From an uncultured Selenomonadales bacterium (GTDB lineage Bacteria > Bacillota > Negativicutes > Selenomonadales > Selenomonadaceae), in NCBI GenBank assembly GCA_947165405.1, contig CAMVAG010000036.1, forward strand, positions 1 through 13,556: a stretch of DNA of 13,556 nucleotides. Direction: 5' to 3'. Numbering within the stretch: the first letter of the stretch is position 1; the number at the start of each line of letters is the position of its first letter. This document shows, piece after piece, positions 1 through 7,455 of the stretch. The notes beneath the pieces were generated by a model that was not told the origin of the DNA, ran no database searches, and saw only the letters and a list, made by a program, of their open reading frames with translations. Both the position numbers and the translations under genes were made by a program.

Positions 1-368
1 TTATTTTGGAACTCAAGGAAGGCTACGACACCAAAGTCGGCGAACGCGGCGATTCTTTGAGCGGCGGTCAACGTCAGCGCGTTGCAATCGCCAGAGCCCT
101 GCTTGCCAACCCGCCGATTTTGATTTTCGACGAAGCTACTTCCGCCCTCGACTATGAATCCGAAAGAATTATTTTAAATAACATGGGGGCAATCGGTCAG
201 CACAGGACAATGCTTATCATTGCGCACAGATTGAGCGCGGTTCGAAAATGCGATAAAATTATCGTCGTCGACAAGGGCGAAATCGTCGAGAGCGGCACTC
301 ATGAACAACTGCTTGCACTCGGCGGGCTCTATCGTTATCTTTACGACCAGCAAGAAAGCAGAGGGTAG
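1..368 (+). CDS. Type I secretion ABC transporter, C-terminal ATPase end (5' truncated by window)
   Basis: This is the last ~120 residues of an ABC transporter nucleotide-binding domain; the gene begins before the window and its frame runs from base 3. Visible motifs in order are the signature LSGGQRQR, Walker B ILIFDEATSALD, and the H-loop IAHRLS, followed by the usual C-terminal VDKGEIVESGTHEQL segment. All look intact, so the ATPase end is probably functional. Walker A, the membrane domain and any C39-like domain lie outside the window. The sequence closely matches the same region of the complete transporter at 1733-4036 (for example LSGGQRQR, LIFDEATSALDYESE), so the two are paralogues flanking one HlyD adaptor. 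The TAG stop is 5 bases from the next ATG, which suggests co-translation. By family, it would power export of an unfolded protein across both membranes. Its substrate cannot be seen. Confidence 0.93.
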   Translation, partial: ILELKEGYDTKVGERGDSLSGGQRQRVAIARALLANPPILIFDEATSALDYESERIILNNMGAIGQHRTMLIIAHRLSAVRKCDKIIVVDKGEIVESGTHEQLLALGGLYRYLYDQQESRG

Positions 369-373
369 AAAGC

Positions 374-1729
374 ATGAAAAAATTTTTAAATTGGCTTCTT
401 CACGGCGAAGAACGTGAAAAAGAAACAGAATTCTTGCCGGCGATACTCGAAGTAACGGAGACGCCGCCATCGCCGACAGGACGCCTTGTCATGTGGACGA
501 TTTTACTTTTGGTGGTCGTCGCGCTGGCTTGGTCAATTTTGGGACACATCAACGAAGTCGCGGTCGCGGCGGGCAAAGTCATTCCTTCCGGACAAATTAA
601 AACCGTCCAAGTCAAAAACAAAGGCATCGTCAAAGAAATCAACGTCGAAGAAGGGCAACTCGTTCAAGAGGGCGATGTGCTCGTTATCCTCGACCCGACG
701 ACGACTTCGGCAGATTACGACAGCTTGAAAAAACGCGCCGCATATTACAAGCTTGACATTCAACGCTTGACTGCCGAACTCACGCAGCAACCTTTCACGC
801 CCGAAGAAGACCCCGACCTTGAGGCGCACGATTTGGCGGCGGAAATGGCTCTTTATCAAAGCCGCACCTCCGACTATCGCACGCAACGTCAAAGCCGTTT
901 GGATGTCATAGATCAGAAAATGGCACGGCTTCAGGCGACGCAAGCATCCTATGAAAAGTACGCGGAAGTTTTGGCAATCGAACAGGAAAAGGAAGATCGT
1001 CTTATCGAATTGAGCGAGCAAAATGCCATATCCGAATTTCAGCTTCTCGAACAGCAGAGCAGAACGATTGAATACGCCAAAAACGCAAAGGCAGAATTGG
1101 ATTCACTCAACAGCATTCGCGCAGAAATCGCGGAGGCTCAACAGAACCTCGCAAACGTCGACGCCTCTTATCACAAAGACATCATGACCGCGCTTGTCGA
1201 TGCAAAGAAAGAATATTACACCGTGACCGAAGCGATAAAGAAAGCGGACGAGGATTCGCGCATGGCGACGATTTACGCTCCGATTTCCGGTCGTGTTTAC
1301 AACTTGAACATTCACACGCTCGGCGGTATCGTCACTGACGCCCAGCCGCTCATGCAGATTGTCCCCGAAGACGTTAAGCTTGAGTTTGAAGTTTACGCTG
1401 ACAACAAGGACATCGGTTTTATCAAAGTCGGGCAAGAGGCAGAGGTTAAGGTTGAAACTTTTAACTTCCAAAAGTTCGGCATGTACAGGGCGGAAGTCAT
1501 GGAAATCAGCGCGGACGCCGTCAACGAACCCAACGACCAGCAAAAGCATATGAGATACAAGCTCCTCCTCGACCCGACAAGCAACGATATTAACGTTTAC
1601 GGACAGCCTGCCAAACTCGAAGTCGGCATGAACGTCAGCGCGGAAATTAAAATCAAGGAAAAACGCATTATCGACTTCTTCCTCGACCCGTTCCGCCGCT
1701 ACACGTCAGAAGCCTTGAGGGAGCGTTGA
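374..1729 (+). CDS. HlyD-family type I secretion membrane fusion (periplasmic adaptor) protein
   Basis: 451 residues, typical of HlyD-type adaptors, which bridge the inner-membrane ABC exporter to a TolC-like outer-membrane channel. A short cytoplasmic head (1-37) precedes one membrane helix (about 38-57). Next comes the first half of a lipoyl/barrel-sandwich domain, including GIVKEINVEEGQLVQEGDVL and LDPT. A long charged, Gln/Ala/Glu-rich segment (about 110-300) should form the periplasmic coiled-coil hairpin. The returning half (IYAPISGRVYNL) and a beta-barrel (EFEVYADNKDIGFIKVGQEA) follow. The end, FFLDPFRRYTSEALRER, matches the conserved C-terminal tail of type I adaptors. The ATG at 374 is taken because it lies 5 bases after the upstream stop. 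The ribosome site is weak (purine-rich GAGGGTAGAAAG), so translation is probably coupled. An adaptor of this kind implies a cell with an outer membrane. Confidence 0.95.
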   Translation: MKKFLNWLLHGEEREKETEFLPAILEVTETPPSPTGRLVMWTILLLVVVALAWSILGHINEVAVAAGKVIPSGQIKTVQVKNKGIVKEINVEEGQLVQEGDVLVILDPTTTSADYDSLKKRAAYYKLDIQRLTAELTQQPFTPEEDPDLEAHDLAAEMALYQSRTSDYRTQRQSRLDVIDQKMARLQATQASYEKYAEVLAIEQEKEDRLIELSEQNAISEFQLLEQQSRTIEYAKNAKAELDSLNSIRAEIAEAQQNLANVDASYHKDIMTALVDAKKEYYTVTEAIKKADEDSRMATIYAPISGRVYNLNIHTLGGIVTDAQPLMQIVPEDVKLEFEVYADNKDIGFIKVGQEAEVKVETFNFQKFGMYRAEVMEISADAVNEPNDQQKHMRYKLLLDPTSNDINVYGQPAKLEVGMNVSAEIKIKEKRIIDFFLDPFRRYTSEALRER

Positions 1730-1732
1730 TTC

Positions 1733-4036
1733 ATGGCGGAAAATAAAAATCGAACTCCCGACGATAAAAGCATGGTGCCTTCTCAAGGACAGACTCCGCA
1801 AAAATCGGGCGGACAAGCTCTCGGCAAAGTTCCAATCAAAAAAGTTCCTGCCGAACAAGCAAAGCCCGGTCAACTCGATACAAACGTTCAACAACAATCC
1901 GAAGACGGCGGCGTCGTCAACGGCATCGATACCGGTCTTGCCTGCCTTATCGCCATTGCCAAATACTACAACATCCCCGCCGATTATCGCCAGCTCGAAC
2001 GCGCCTATGTCTTGAAAACGGGTGCCGTCGACTTCACGACTTTGGTAAGAGCTGCCCGTGAATTGAAATTGAAGGCGCGCAAGTATGAGGGCTTGAAAGA
2101 GGAAGACTTGGACAAGCTCGTCTATCCCGTTTTGATTAAATTGCATTCGGGCAGGAGCGTTGTCATTACGACGATACGCGAGGGAAATATTTACGTAATG
2201 GATCCCGCCTTCTCTCAACAGCCCGTTAAAGTCGACCGCTATAAACTTTTAATGGACTGGACGGGCGACGCGATTCTTTTCACACGCCGCTTTGAACTCG
2301 ACAGGAAAAAAAGCAAATTCGGTTTCAAGTGGTTTATTCCGGTTGTCTCAAAGTATGTGCCCTTCCTCGAAAGCGTTTTGTTCATGTCGCTTATCCTGCA
2401 AGTTTTGGGCTTGGCGTCGCCTTTCTTCGTGCAAAACATCATCGATAAAGTTTTGGTGCACAGGGCGGCGGATGCGCTCGACATCTTGGTTTTGGGCATG
2501 GTTGTCTGCACGCTCTTCCAACAATGGATGCTGGCGTTGCGTTCCTATCTCTTTGTAAATATCACAAACAAAATGGACGTGGCGTTGAGTTCGCGGCTTT
2601 TCAAAAACATAACCGCCTTGCCCGTCAGCTATTTCCAAAAGTGGCAGGTCGGCGACGTTGTATCGCGTCTCGGCGAATTGGAAACGTTGCGTTCGTTCAT
2701 GACGGGTAACAGCATTACAATCGTTTTGGATATTGTCTTCGCGGTGATTTATTTCGCCGTCATGTTCCTCTACTACAGCCGAATCTTGAGTATCGTCGTC
2801 TTGGTAATGATTCCTCTCTTCGTGCTGTTGAATTTAATCGTTGCGCCGATTTTCAAACGCTTGATTAACGATAAATTTTTAATCGCTTCCGAAAATCGCT
2901 CCTTCCTTATCGAAACGATAACCGGCATTCACACGGTCAAATCCTCAAGCGTGGAAAACAATTTTATCCGCCGCTACGAGGAAATGCTCGCCCGCTTGGT
3001 CAGTGCCAATCTCTCCGTTGTCAACTTGGCTAACATCGCGAATTCAATCGGCTCCTTCTTCTTCAGCATATTTAACCTCGTCATTCTGTGGATTGGTGCC
3101 TATTACGTCATGGAAGGCGATATAACCGTCGGCGAATTGATTGCGTTCCAAATGATTGCAGGGCAGTTAATCGCGCCGGTTATGCGCCTTATAAATCAGT
3201 GGCAACACTTCCAACAAATTCGCGTTTCAATGGAAAGGCTCGCGGACATCATGGACGAAGACATAGAGCCGACGTTCAATCCCTCCCGCACGACACTGCC
3301 GAGCTTGCGCGGAGAAATCGCTTTGGAAAAATTGGCGTTCAGTTATTCGCCCGAAGCCGGAAAAGTTCTTGACAATGTAAACATAAGAATCCCCGCCGGC
3401 ATGAAAGTCGGTATCGTCGGGCGATCGGGTTCGGGCAAGTCGACGCTCACGAAATTGATTCAGCGACTCTACGTTCCCGAAACGGGACGCATTATGATTG
3501 ACGGCGTGGACATTGCACAAGTTGAGCCGGCTTGGTTGCGTCGTCAAATAGGTGTCGTCTTGCAAGACAGCAAACTTTTCAGCGGCACCGTCGAAGAAAA
3601 CATCCGCATTGCTTGCCCGAACGCAACTCACGAAGAAGTTGTGCAAGCGGCGCGTTTGGCGGGCGCAGATGAATTTGTAAGTCAGTTCCCCCACGGCTAT
3701 GATACCTTCGTCGGCGAACGCGGCTCCCTTTTGAGCGGCGGTCAACGTCAACGCATTGCGATTGCCCGTGCTTTGATTTCCAACCCGCGCATTTTGATTT
3801 TCGACGAGGCAACTTCCGCCCTCGACTACGAATCCGAAAACATTATCATGAGCAATATCGAGCCGATTTCTCGCGGGCGCACGATGCTTATGATTGCTCA
3901 CCGCCTGTCGACCGTCAGAGGTTGTGACGCGATTATCGTTATCGACAAAGGGCGCATAATCGAGGCGGGCACGCACGACGAACTCATGAAACGAAACGGC
4001 GTATATGCCAAACTTCACCAAGCACAAATGGGATGA
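1733..4036 (+). CDS. HlyB-like type I secretion ABC transporter with inactive C39-like domain
   Basis: 767 residues with the HlyB layout. Residues 1-60 are a polar, probably disordered lead. A C39-peptidase-like domain follows (about 61-190). Its nucleophile motif reads D66-T67-G68-L-A-C71 where active peptidases have DCGPAC, and the expected catalytic His position is Arg141/Ser142; D157-P is kept. It therefore cannot be a normal leader peptidase and should act as a substrate-docking domain, as in HlyB. The membrane domain (about 204-480) carries the HlyB-like LPVSYFQKWQVGD segment from residue 296. The ATPase has Walker A GRSGSGKST (563-571), LSGGQ (667-671), Walker B ending D691-E692 and H-loop His723, all intact. 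The ATG lies 3 bases after the hlyD-type stop with GAGGGAG (1717-1723) upstream. By family it exports an uncleaved protein with a C-terminal signal. The substrate is not in the window. Confidence 0.95.
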   Translation: MAENKNRTPDDKSMVPSQGQTPQKSGGQALGKVPIKKVPAEQAKPGQLDTNVQQQSEDGGVVNGIDTGLACLIAIAKYYNIPADYRQLERAYVLKTGAVDFTTLVRAARELKLKARKYEGLKEEDLDKLVYPVLIKLHSGRSVVITTIREGNIYVMDPAFSQQPVKVDRYKLLMDWTGDAILFTRRFELDRKKSKFGFKWFIPVVSKYVPFLESVLFMSLILQVLGLASPFFVQNIIDKVLVHRAADALDILVLGMVVCTLFQQWMLALRSYLFVNITNKMDVALSSRLFKNITALPVSYFQKWQVGDVVSRLGELETLRSFMTGNSITIVLDIVFAVIYFAVMFLYYSRILSIVVLVMIPLFVLLNLIVAPIFKRLINDKFLIASENRSFLIETITGIHTVKSSSVENNFIRRYEEMLARLVSANLSVVNLANIANSIGSFFFSIFNLVILWIGAYYVMEGDITVGELIAFQMIAGQLIAPVMRLINQWQHFQQIRVSMERLADIMDEDIEPTFNPSRTTLPSLRGEIALEKLAFSYSPEAGKVLDNVNIRIPAGMKVGIVGRSGSGKSTLTKLIQRLYVPETGRIMIDGVDIAQVEPAWLRRQIGVVLQDSKLFSGTVEENIRIACPNATHEEVVQAARLAGADEFVSQFPHGYDTFVGERGSLLSGGQRQRIAIARALISNPRILIFDEATSALDYESENIIMSNIEPISRGRTMLMIAHRLSTVRGCDAIIVIDKGRIIEAGTHDELMKRNGVYAKLHQAQMG

Positions 4037-4063
4037 AGCTGTTAGCTGTCATTGTTAGCTTAT

Positions 4064-4069
4064 AGGAGG
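4064..4069 (+). promoter_or_regulatory. Ribosome binding site that fixes a GTG start
   Basis: AGGAGG lies 9 bases before GTG at 4079. The open frame continues upstream to a TTG at 4052, but that codon lies before this perfect site and adds nine residues that do not belong to the glycosyltransferase fold. The protein beginning MNIFILHPSFPAQ from the GTG matches the family N terminus. Confidence 0.85.
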
Positions 4070-4078
4070 ATTTTTATC

Positions 4079-5314
4079 GTGAATATTTTTATTCTGCACC
4101 CGTCGTTCCCCGCGCAATATCTCAACCTTGCGCCGTATCTGGCAAGCAACCCCGAAAACGAAGTTTTTTTCCTGTCAAAAGAAAATTCGATTAACGCGCA
4201 GCTCAAAGGCGTGACGCTTGCACTTTATCCGAAGCCCTCCGAAGACGCGGACAAGTGGATAAAAACTTGCGGACCGTTGCGCCCGGCAGCAGAGGCTGTC
4301 GTCGAAGGACAAGCCGTCTTGCGGGCAATGGAGTGGCTCGCAAAAGAAAAGAACGTTCGCCCCGATGTGATAATCGGTCACACGGGCTGGGGCTCAACTC
4401 TTTATTGCAAAGACATGTATCCGAAAGTTCCGATACTCGGCTACTTCGAATGGTATTATCTGGTTGAAGACAGCGATTGTTATTGGTGGCCGGATGAAAT
4501 TCCGCAGATGGGCAACCGCATTTCGATTCGCACACGCAACGCGCACCACTTGATGAATTTGGAATTGTGTGACGCGGGCATTGCGCCGACCAAGTGGCAG
4601 TATTCGCAATTCCCCGAAGAATACAAGCCGAAGATTCATGTAATTCACGAAGGCATTGACACAAGATTTTGTTCGCCCGACCCCAGCGGCAAGCGTCCCG
4701 GTCTTGTGCTTGACGATATTAAACTCAACTTGCCCGAAGGCACGGAGATTATCACTTACGTTGCTCGCGGCTTTGAAATTTATCGCGGCTTCCCGTATTT
4801 CATGGACGCGATTCGTCACGTGTTGGCTCGTCGCCCGAATACTCACGTTGTCGTTGTCGGCAAGGACAGAATTTGTTACGGCGCGCAACTTCAAGGCACG
4901 ACTTACCTCAAGGAAGAAGAAAAGAAGGGCGGCTATCCCACTGACCGCGTGCACTTCGTCGGCTTGAGAAATCGCGGCGACTATCAGAAAATTTTGCGGG
5001 CGTCAAGTTGTCACGTCTATTTAACTCGTCCGTTCGTGTTGAGTTGGTCTTTCCTTGAGGCGATGAGTTTTGCTTGCCCGATGGTCGGCTCGAAGACTCC
5101 GCCCGTGCAAGAGGTCATGGAAGACGGCGTCAACGGTTTGCTTGCCGAATTCCGTTCGCCCTATCACATTGCCCGCAAGATTGAGGAGCAACTCGACGAC
5201 CCCGAACGCGCAAAGAAATTGGGTGCGGCGGCTCGCGAAACGATTCTTGAACGCTTTGAATTGATGAAGTGCATGAAGGCGCAGGAAGATTTGATGTACA
5301 GTTTGGTTCGTTGA
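4079..5314 (+). CDS. GT4-type glycosyltransferase with Glyco_trans_4_3-like N-terminal domain
   Basis: 411 residues from the GTG start. It should transfer a sugar from a nucleotide-sugar donor in the cytoplasm; acceptor and sugar are unknown. The N-terminal half has the pattern I recall for Pfam Glyco_trans_4_3: ILHPSFPAQYLNLAPYLA at the start, DVIIGHTGWGSTLYCKDMYP and GYFEWYY in the middle, then CDAGIAPTKWQYSQFP and VIHEGIDTRFCSPD. The C-terminal GT-B half contains GFEIYRGFPYFMDAI, a VVVVGKD strand, and the donor-site stretch PFVLSWSFLEAMS with Glu327. The first Glu of the usual EX7E pair is replaced by Phe319, a variation I recall in other LSWS-type members. It sits 42 bases after the exporter and 10 before another glycosyltransferase. 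This context suggests modification of an exported or surface protein, possibly the flagellin downstream; that is inference. Confidence 0.92.
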   Translation: MNIFILHPSFPAQYLNLAPYLASNPENEVFFLSKENSINAQLKGVTLALYPKPSEDADKWIKTCGPLRPAAEAVVEGQAVLRAMEWLAKEKNVRPDVIIGHTGWGSTLYCKDMYPKVPILGYFEWYYLVEDSDCYWWPDEIPQMGNRISIRTRNAHHLMNLELCDAGIAPTKWQYSQFPEEYKPKIHVIHEGIDTRFCSPDPSGKRPGLVLDDIKLNLPEGTEIITYVARGFEIYRGFPYFMDAIRHVLARRPNTHVVVVGKDRICYGAQLQGTTYLKEEEKKGGYPTDRVHFVGLRNRGDYQKILRASSCHVYLTRPFVLSWSFLEAMSFACPMVGSKTPPVQEVMEDGVNGLLAEFRSPYHIARKIEEQLDDPERAKKLGAAARETILERFELMKCMKAQEDLMYSLVR

Positions 5315-5324
5315 GGACAAGGCG

Positions 5325-7022
5325 ATGACTTTCGAAACTTTTATTCCGGCGCGGTCAAAGACGGTGCTTGAGCTTATCGGAGACGCGCCCGCCGACTTCG
5401 AGACGACAGAAAAAAAATTCTTGGAAGTTCAGCCCGATTGCAATTACACCGTCGCCAGAAACTTGACGGACGTTAAAGGTTTGTTCGACGCAATTTTAAT
5501 TCAGAGTCCGCTTATCGGGAGGCTCGACAATGAAAAACTTGTCTTGCTGATAAAAAAAATCGCCATACGCCTCAAGCTTGGCGGCACGCTGATTTTTACG
5601 CTGGACAATATCGGGCACGCGGACAATATCGCTGCGATTCTCGAAGACAAGCCGCTGAAATTCAAAGTCACGCTGAATCACGAGGAACTTGGCGACGCGA
5701 TTGAGGAGGCGGGCTTATCGATTCTTCGTTCGCTGAACGCCGGGCGACCTATCCCCGTCAAACGAAAAATCGCCGAAATTTCAAACACGGAGCTTTCGGT
5801 CTTCACTTATATCTTCACCGCCTGCAAGAGCACGCCGCCGAAAAAAACAATGGTTCAAACGCTGATTGGCGAGTCGACGGTTTGCGCACCTGCCCGCGTC
5901 CACATGCCCAATGCATTTTTCATGGCGGAGCCGAACGTCTTTATCGTGTCGTCACCGGTGGGCAAGAAGTATAAAATTTTTGAGCGCGAGCAATTCGAGG
6001 ACAGAATTTTTATCAATCAGCGAATGTGTTTCCCGTCGTTTGCGGTCGGCTTGGATTTTTTCAGAATGCTGCGGCGCAAGGGAATACTTTTTATTTCCGA
6101 AATGGACGACCACCCGGTTTTGTGGGAAAACGATTATAAAAAGACGGCTTGGATAAATTTTCGGGCGGTTCATGCGATTCAAACCTCGACGCCGTATCTT
6201 GCCGACTATTTGAGCCAATACAATCCGCACGTCACGGTTTTTGCGAATCAGTTGAGACGTTTGCCGCCGCCTAGAGATTTTGATGATGAATTCAAGCAGA
6301 AAAAGCCCGTCACGATTTTTTTCGGCGCACTCAATCGCGACGGAGATTTTATCGAGCTGCTTCCGATTTTGAACAGGTTCGCCAATCAATACGGCAACAA
6401 GATTGAGTTCAAGATTTTGGCGCGAAAAAATTTATTCGACGCGCTGGAAGCGGAGAACAAAACTTTTATCGGCGACTTGAAAAAATACGAGGGGCAATTC
6501 GTTCCCTACGACGTTTACGAGGCGGCGATTCGTTCGTCGGACATTGCCATTTTGCCTCTGCGCGATAACGAATTCAATCGTTCGAAATCCGATTTGAAAT
6601 TCATTGAGTGCGCGGGCAGCGGTTGCGTAGTTTTGGCGTCGCCCGTCGTCTACTCAAAAACAATTGAGGAAGGTCGCACCGGTTTTATTTATCGTGACGA
6701 CCGCGAATTTGTCACGAAGCTCAATCTGCTTGTCAAAAATAAAAATCTTCGGCGCATGGTGGCGGATAATGCTTATGCTTACGTCAAACGCGAACGACTT
6801 ATGAGCCAACACTACATGGAGCGGCTGGAGTGGTATCGCGAACTTTTGTTGCGGTTGCCGGAATTGACGGCGGAGGCGGCAAAGCGGATTGAAAAATTTA
6901 TTCCGATGTTCAAAAAGGAAATCGAGGACTTCAGAAAACGTTTCGCACAAAATCGGGAGCAGTTGCCTTACAGCGTTGAAGGGGATTCAAGCGGCGGCGC
7001 AGAAATAATTATTCCGAACTGA
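5325..7022 (+). CDS. Fusion of methyltransferase-like domain and GT4-like glycosyltransferase
   Basis: 565 residues. Residues 1-165 resemble a class I methyltransferase fold: a VLELIGDAP start, FDAILIQSPLIGRLDNEKLV, then LKLGGTLIFTLDNIGH and an AGLSIL strand. The glycine-rich SAM loop (GxGxG) is missing, reading IGDAPADF, so methyl transfer is doubtful. From about 178 on it is a GT-B glycosyltransferase. FFGALNRDGDF (from F333) opens the C-terminal half, SDIAILPLRDNEFN follows, and SKSDLKFIE (420-428) with CAGSGCVVLASPVV forms the likely donor site. The tail (about 500-565) is charged and helical. ATG 5325 follows GAGG (5313-5316) that overlaps the previous stop. It probably works with the preceding GT4 enzyme in one glycan-building step series. 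The N-terminal half could instead be a structural or acceptor-binding module. Confidence 0.85.
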   Translation: MTFETFIPARSKTVLELIGDAPADFETTEKKFLEVQPDCNYTVARNLTDVKGLFDAILIQSPLIGRLDNEKLVLLIKKIAIRLKLGGTLIFTLDNIGHADNIAAILEDKPLKFKVTLNHEELGDAIEEAGLSILRSLNAGRPIPVKRKIAEISNTELSVFTYIFTACKSTPPKKTMVQTLIGESTVCAPARVHMPNAFFMAEPNVFIVSSPVGKKYKIFEREQFEDRIFINQRMCFPSFAVGLDFFRMLRRKGILFISEMDDHPVLWENDYKKTAWINFRAVHAIQTSTPYLADYLSQYNPHVTVFANQLRRLPPPRDFDDEFKQKKPVTIFFGALNRDGDFIELLPILNRFANQYGNKIEFKILARKNLFDALEAENKTFIGDLKKYEGQFVPYDVYEAAIRSSDIAILPLRDNEFNRSKSDLKFIECAGSGCVVLASPVVYSKTIEEGRTGFIYRDDREFVTKLNLLVKNKNLRRMVADNAYAYVKRERLMSQHYMERLEWYRELLLRLPELTAEAAKRIEKFIPMFKKEIEDFRKRFAQNREQLPYSVEGDSSGGAEIIIPN

Positions 7023-7039
7023 GCTTTTAAAATTTTTGC

Positions 7040-7048
7040 GGAGGTGAG
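7040..7048 (+). promoter_or_regulatory. Ribosome binding site that fixes the NfeD-like start
   Basis: GGAGGTGAG lies 8 bases (counted from GGAGG) before ATG 7053. An in-frame GTG at 7044 is inside this site and so is unlikely to be the start. Confidence 0.8.
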
Positions 7049-7052
7049 GGAG

Positions 7053-7433
7053 ATGTCGGACGTTCAAATTTTTTCGGGTGCAAGTTCGGCGGTTGTAATA
7101 CTGACGTATTGCGCAATGATAGCTATCGCGTTGTGTGGGATTTTCATTGTGTTGTATCTCGGCAGTCGCGGCTCAAAGAAGAATGAGGGAATGCTTGACG
7201 AACTTGTCCTTGACGAACGCCAGCAAAATCGCGACGGCTACACGAGCGTCATTGACAAGAGCAAATTTCTCGGCGCGGTTGGTGTTTGCGTGACAGACTT
7301 GCGCCCTGCCGGAACAATTACTGTTGACGGCGAGCCTCTTGACGTTGTGGCGGAAGGCAGTTTCGTCAAGCAGGGCGAAAGCGTCAAAGTCATCAACGTG
7401 GACGGCTCCCGCATAATGGTTCGTCAAATTTAG
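7053..7433 (+). CDS. Short NfeD-like membrane protein, partner of FloA
   Basis: 126 residues from ATG 7053. One strongly hydrophobic helix (about 12-36) is followed by a polar linker and a C-terminal beta-rich segment from about residue 72. GAVGVCVTDLRPAGTITVDG and VAEGSFVKQGESVKVINVDG fit the OB-fold of NfeD proteins (the usual pattern is G..G.a.t.L.P.G.v...G...V..eG.fI..G..V.V). It lacks the ClpP-like protease domain of long NfeD proteins, so it belongs to the short class. Short NfeD proteins are commonly encoded with a flotillin, and here floA starts 22 bases downstream, which supports the call. The likely role is to bind or organise the FloA assembly at the cytoplasmic membrane. The upstream gap of 30 bases shows no terminator, so it may be read from the glycosyltransferase genes. 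Confidence 0.85.
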   Translation: MSDVQIFSGASSAVVILTYCAMIAIALCGIFIVLYLGSRGSKKNEGMLDELVLDERQQNRDGYTSVIDKSKFLGAVGVCVTDLRPAGTITVDGEPLDVVAEGSFVKQGESVKVINVDGSRIMVRQI

Positions 7434-7455
7434 CTGTCAAAGGAGGTCTTAACTC

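Noticed and set aside
3227..4027. 266-codon minus-strand open frame
   Set aside because: It is opposite the conserved ATPase domain of the ABC transporter, whose motifs fix the sense frame.
7023..7052. Possible terminator or promoter between the fusion glycosyltransferase and the NfeD-like gene
   Set aside because: TTTTAAAATTTTT is a short A/T palindrome without a G+C stem, and no paired -35/-10 is visible.
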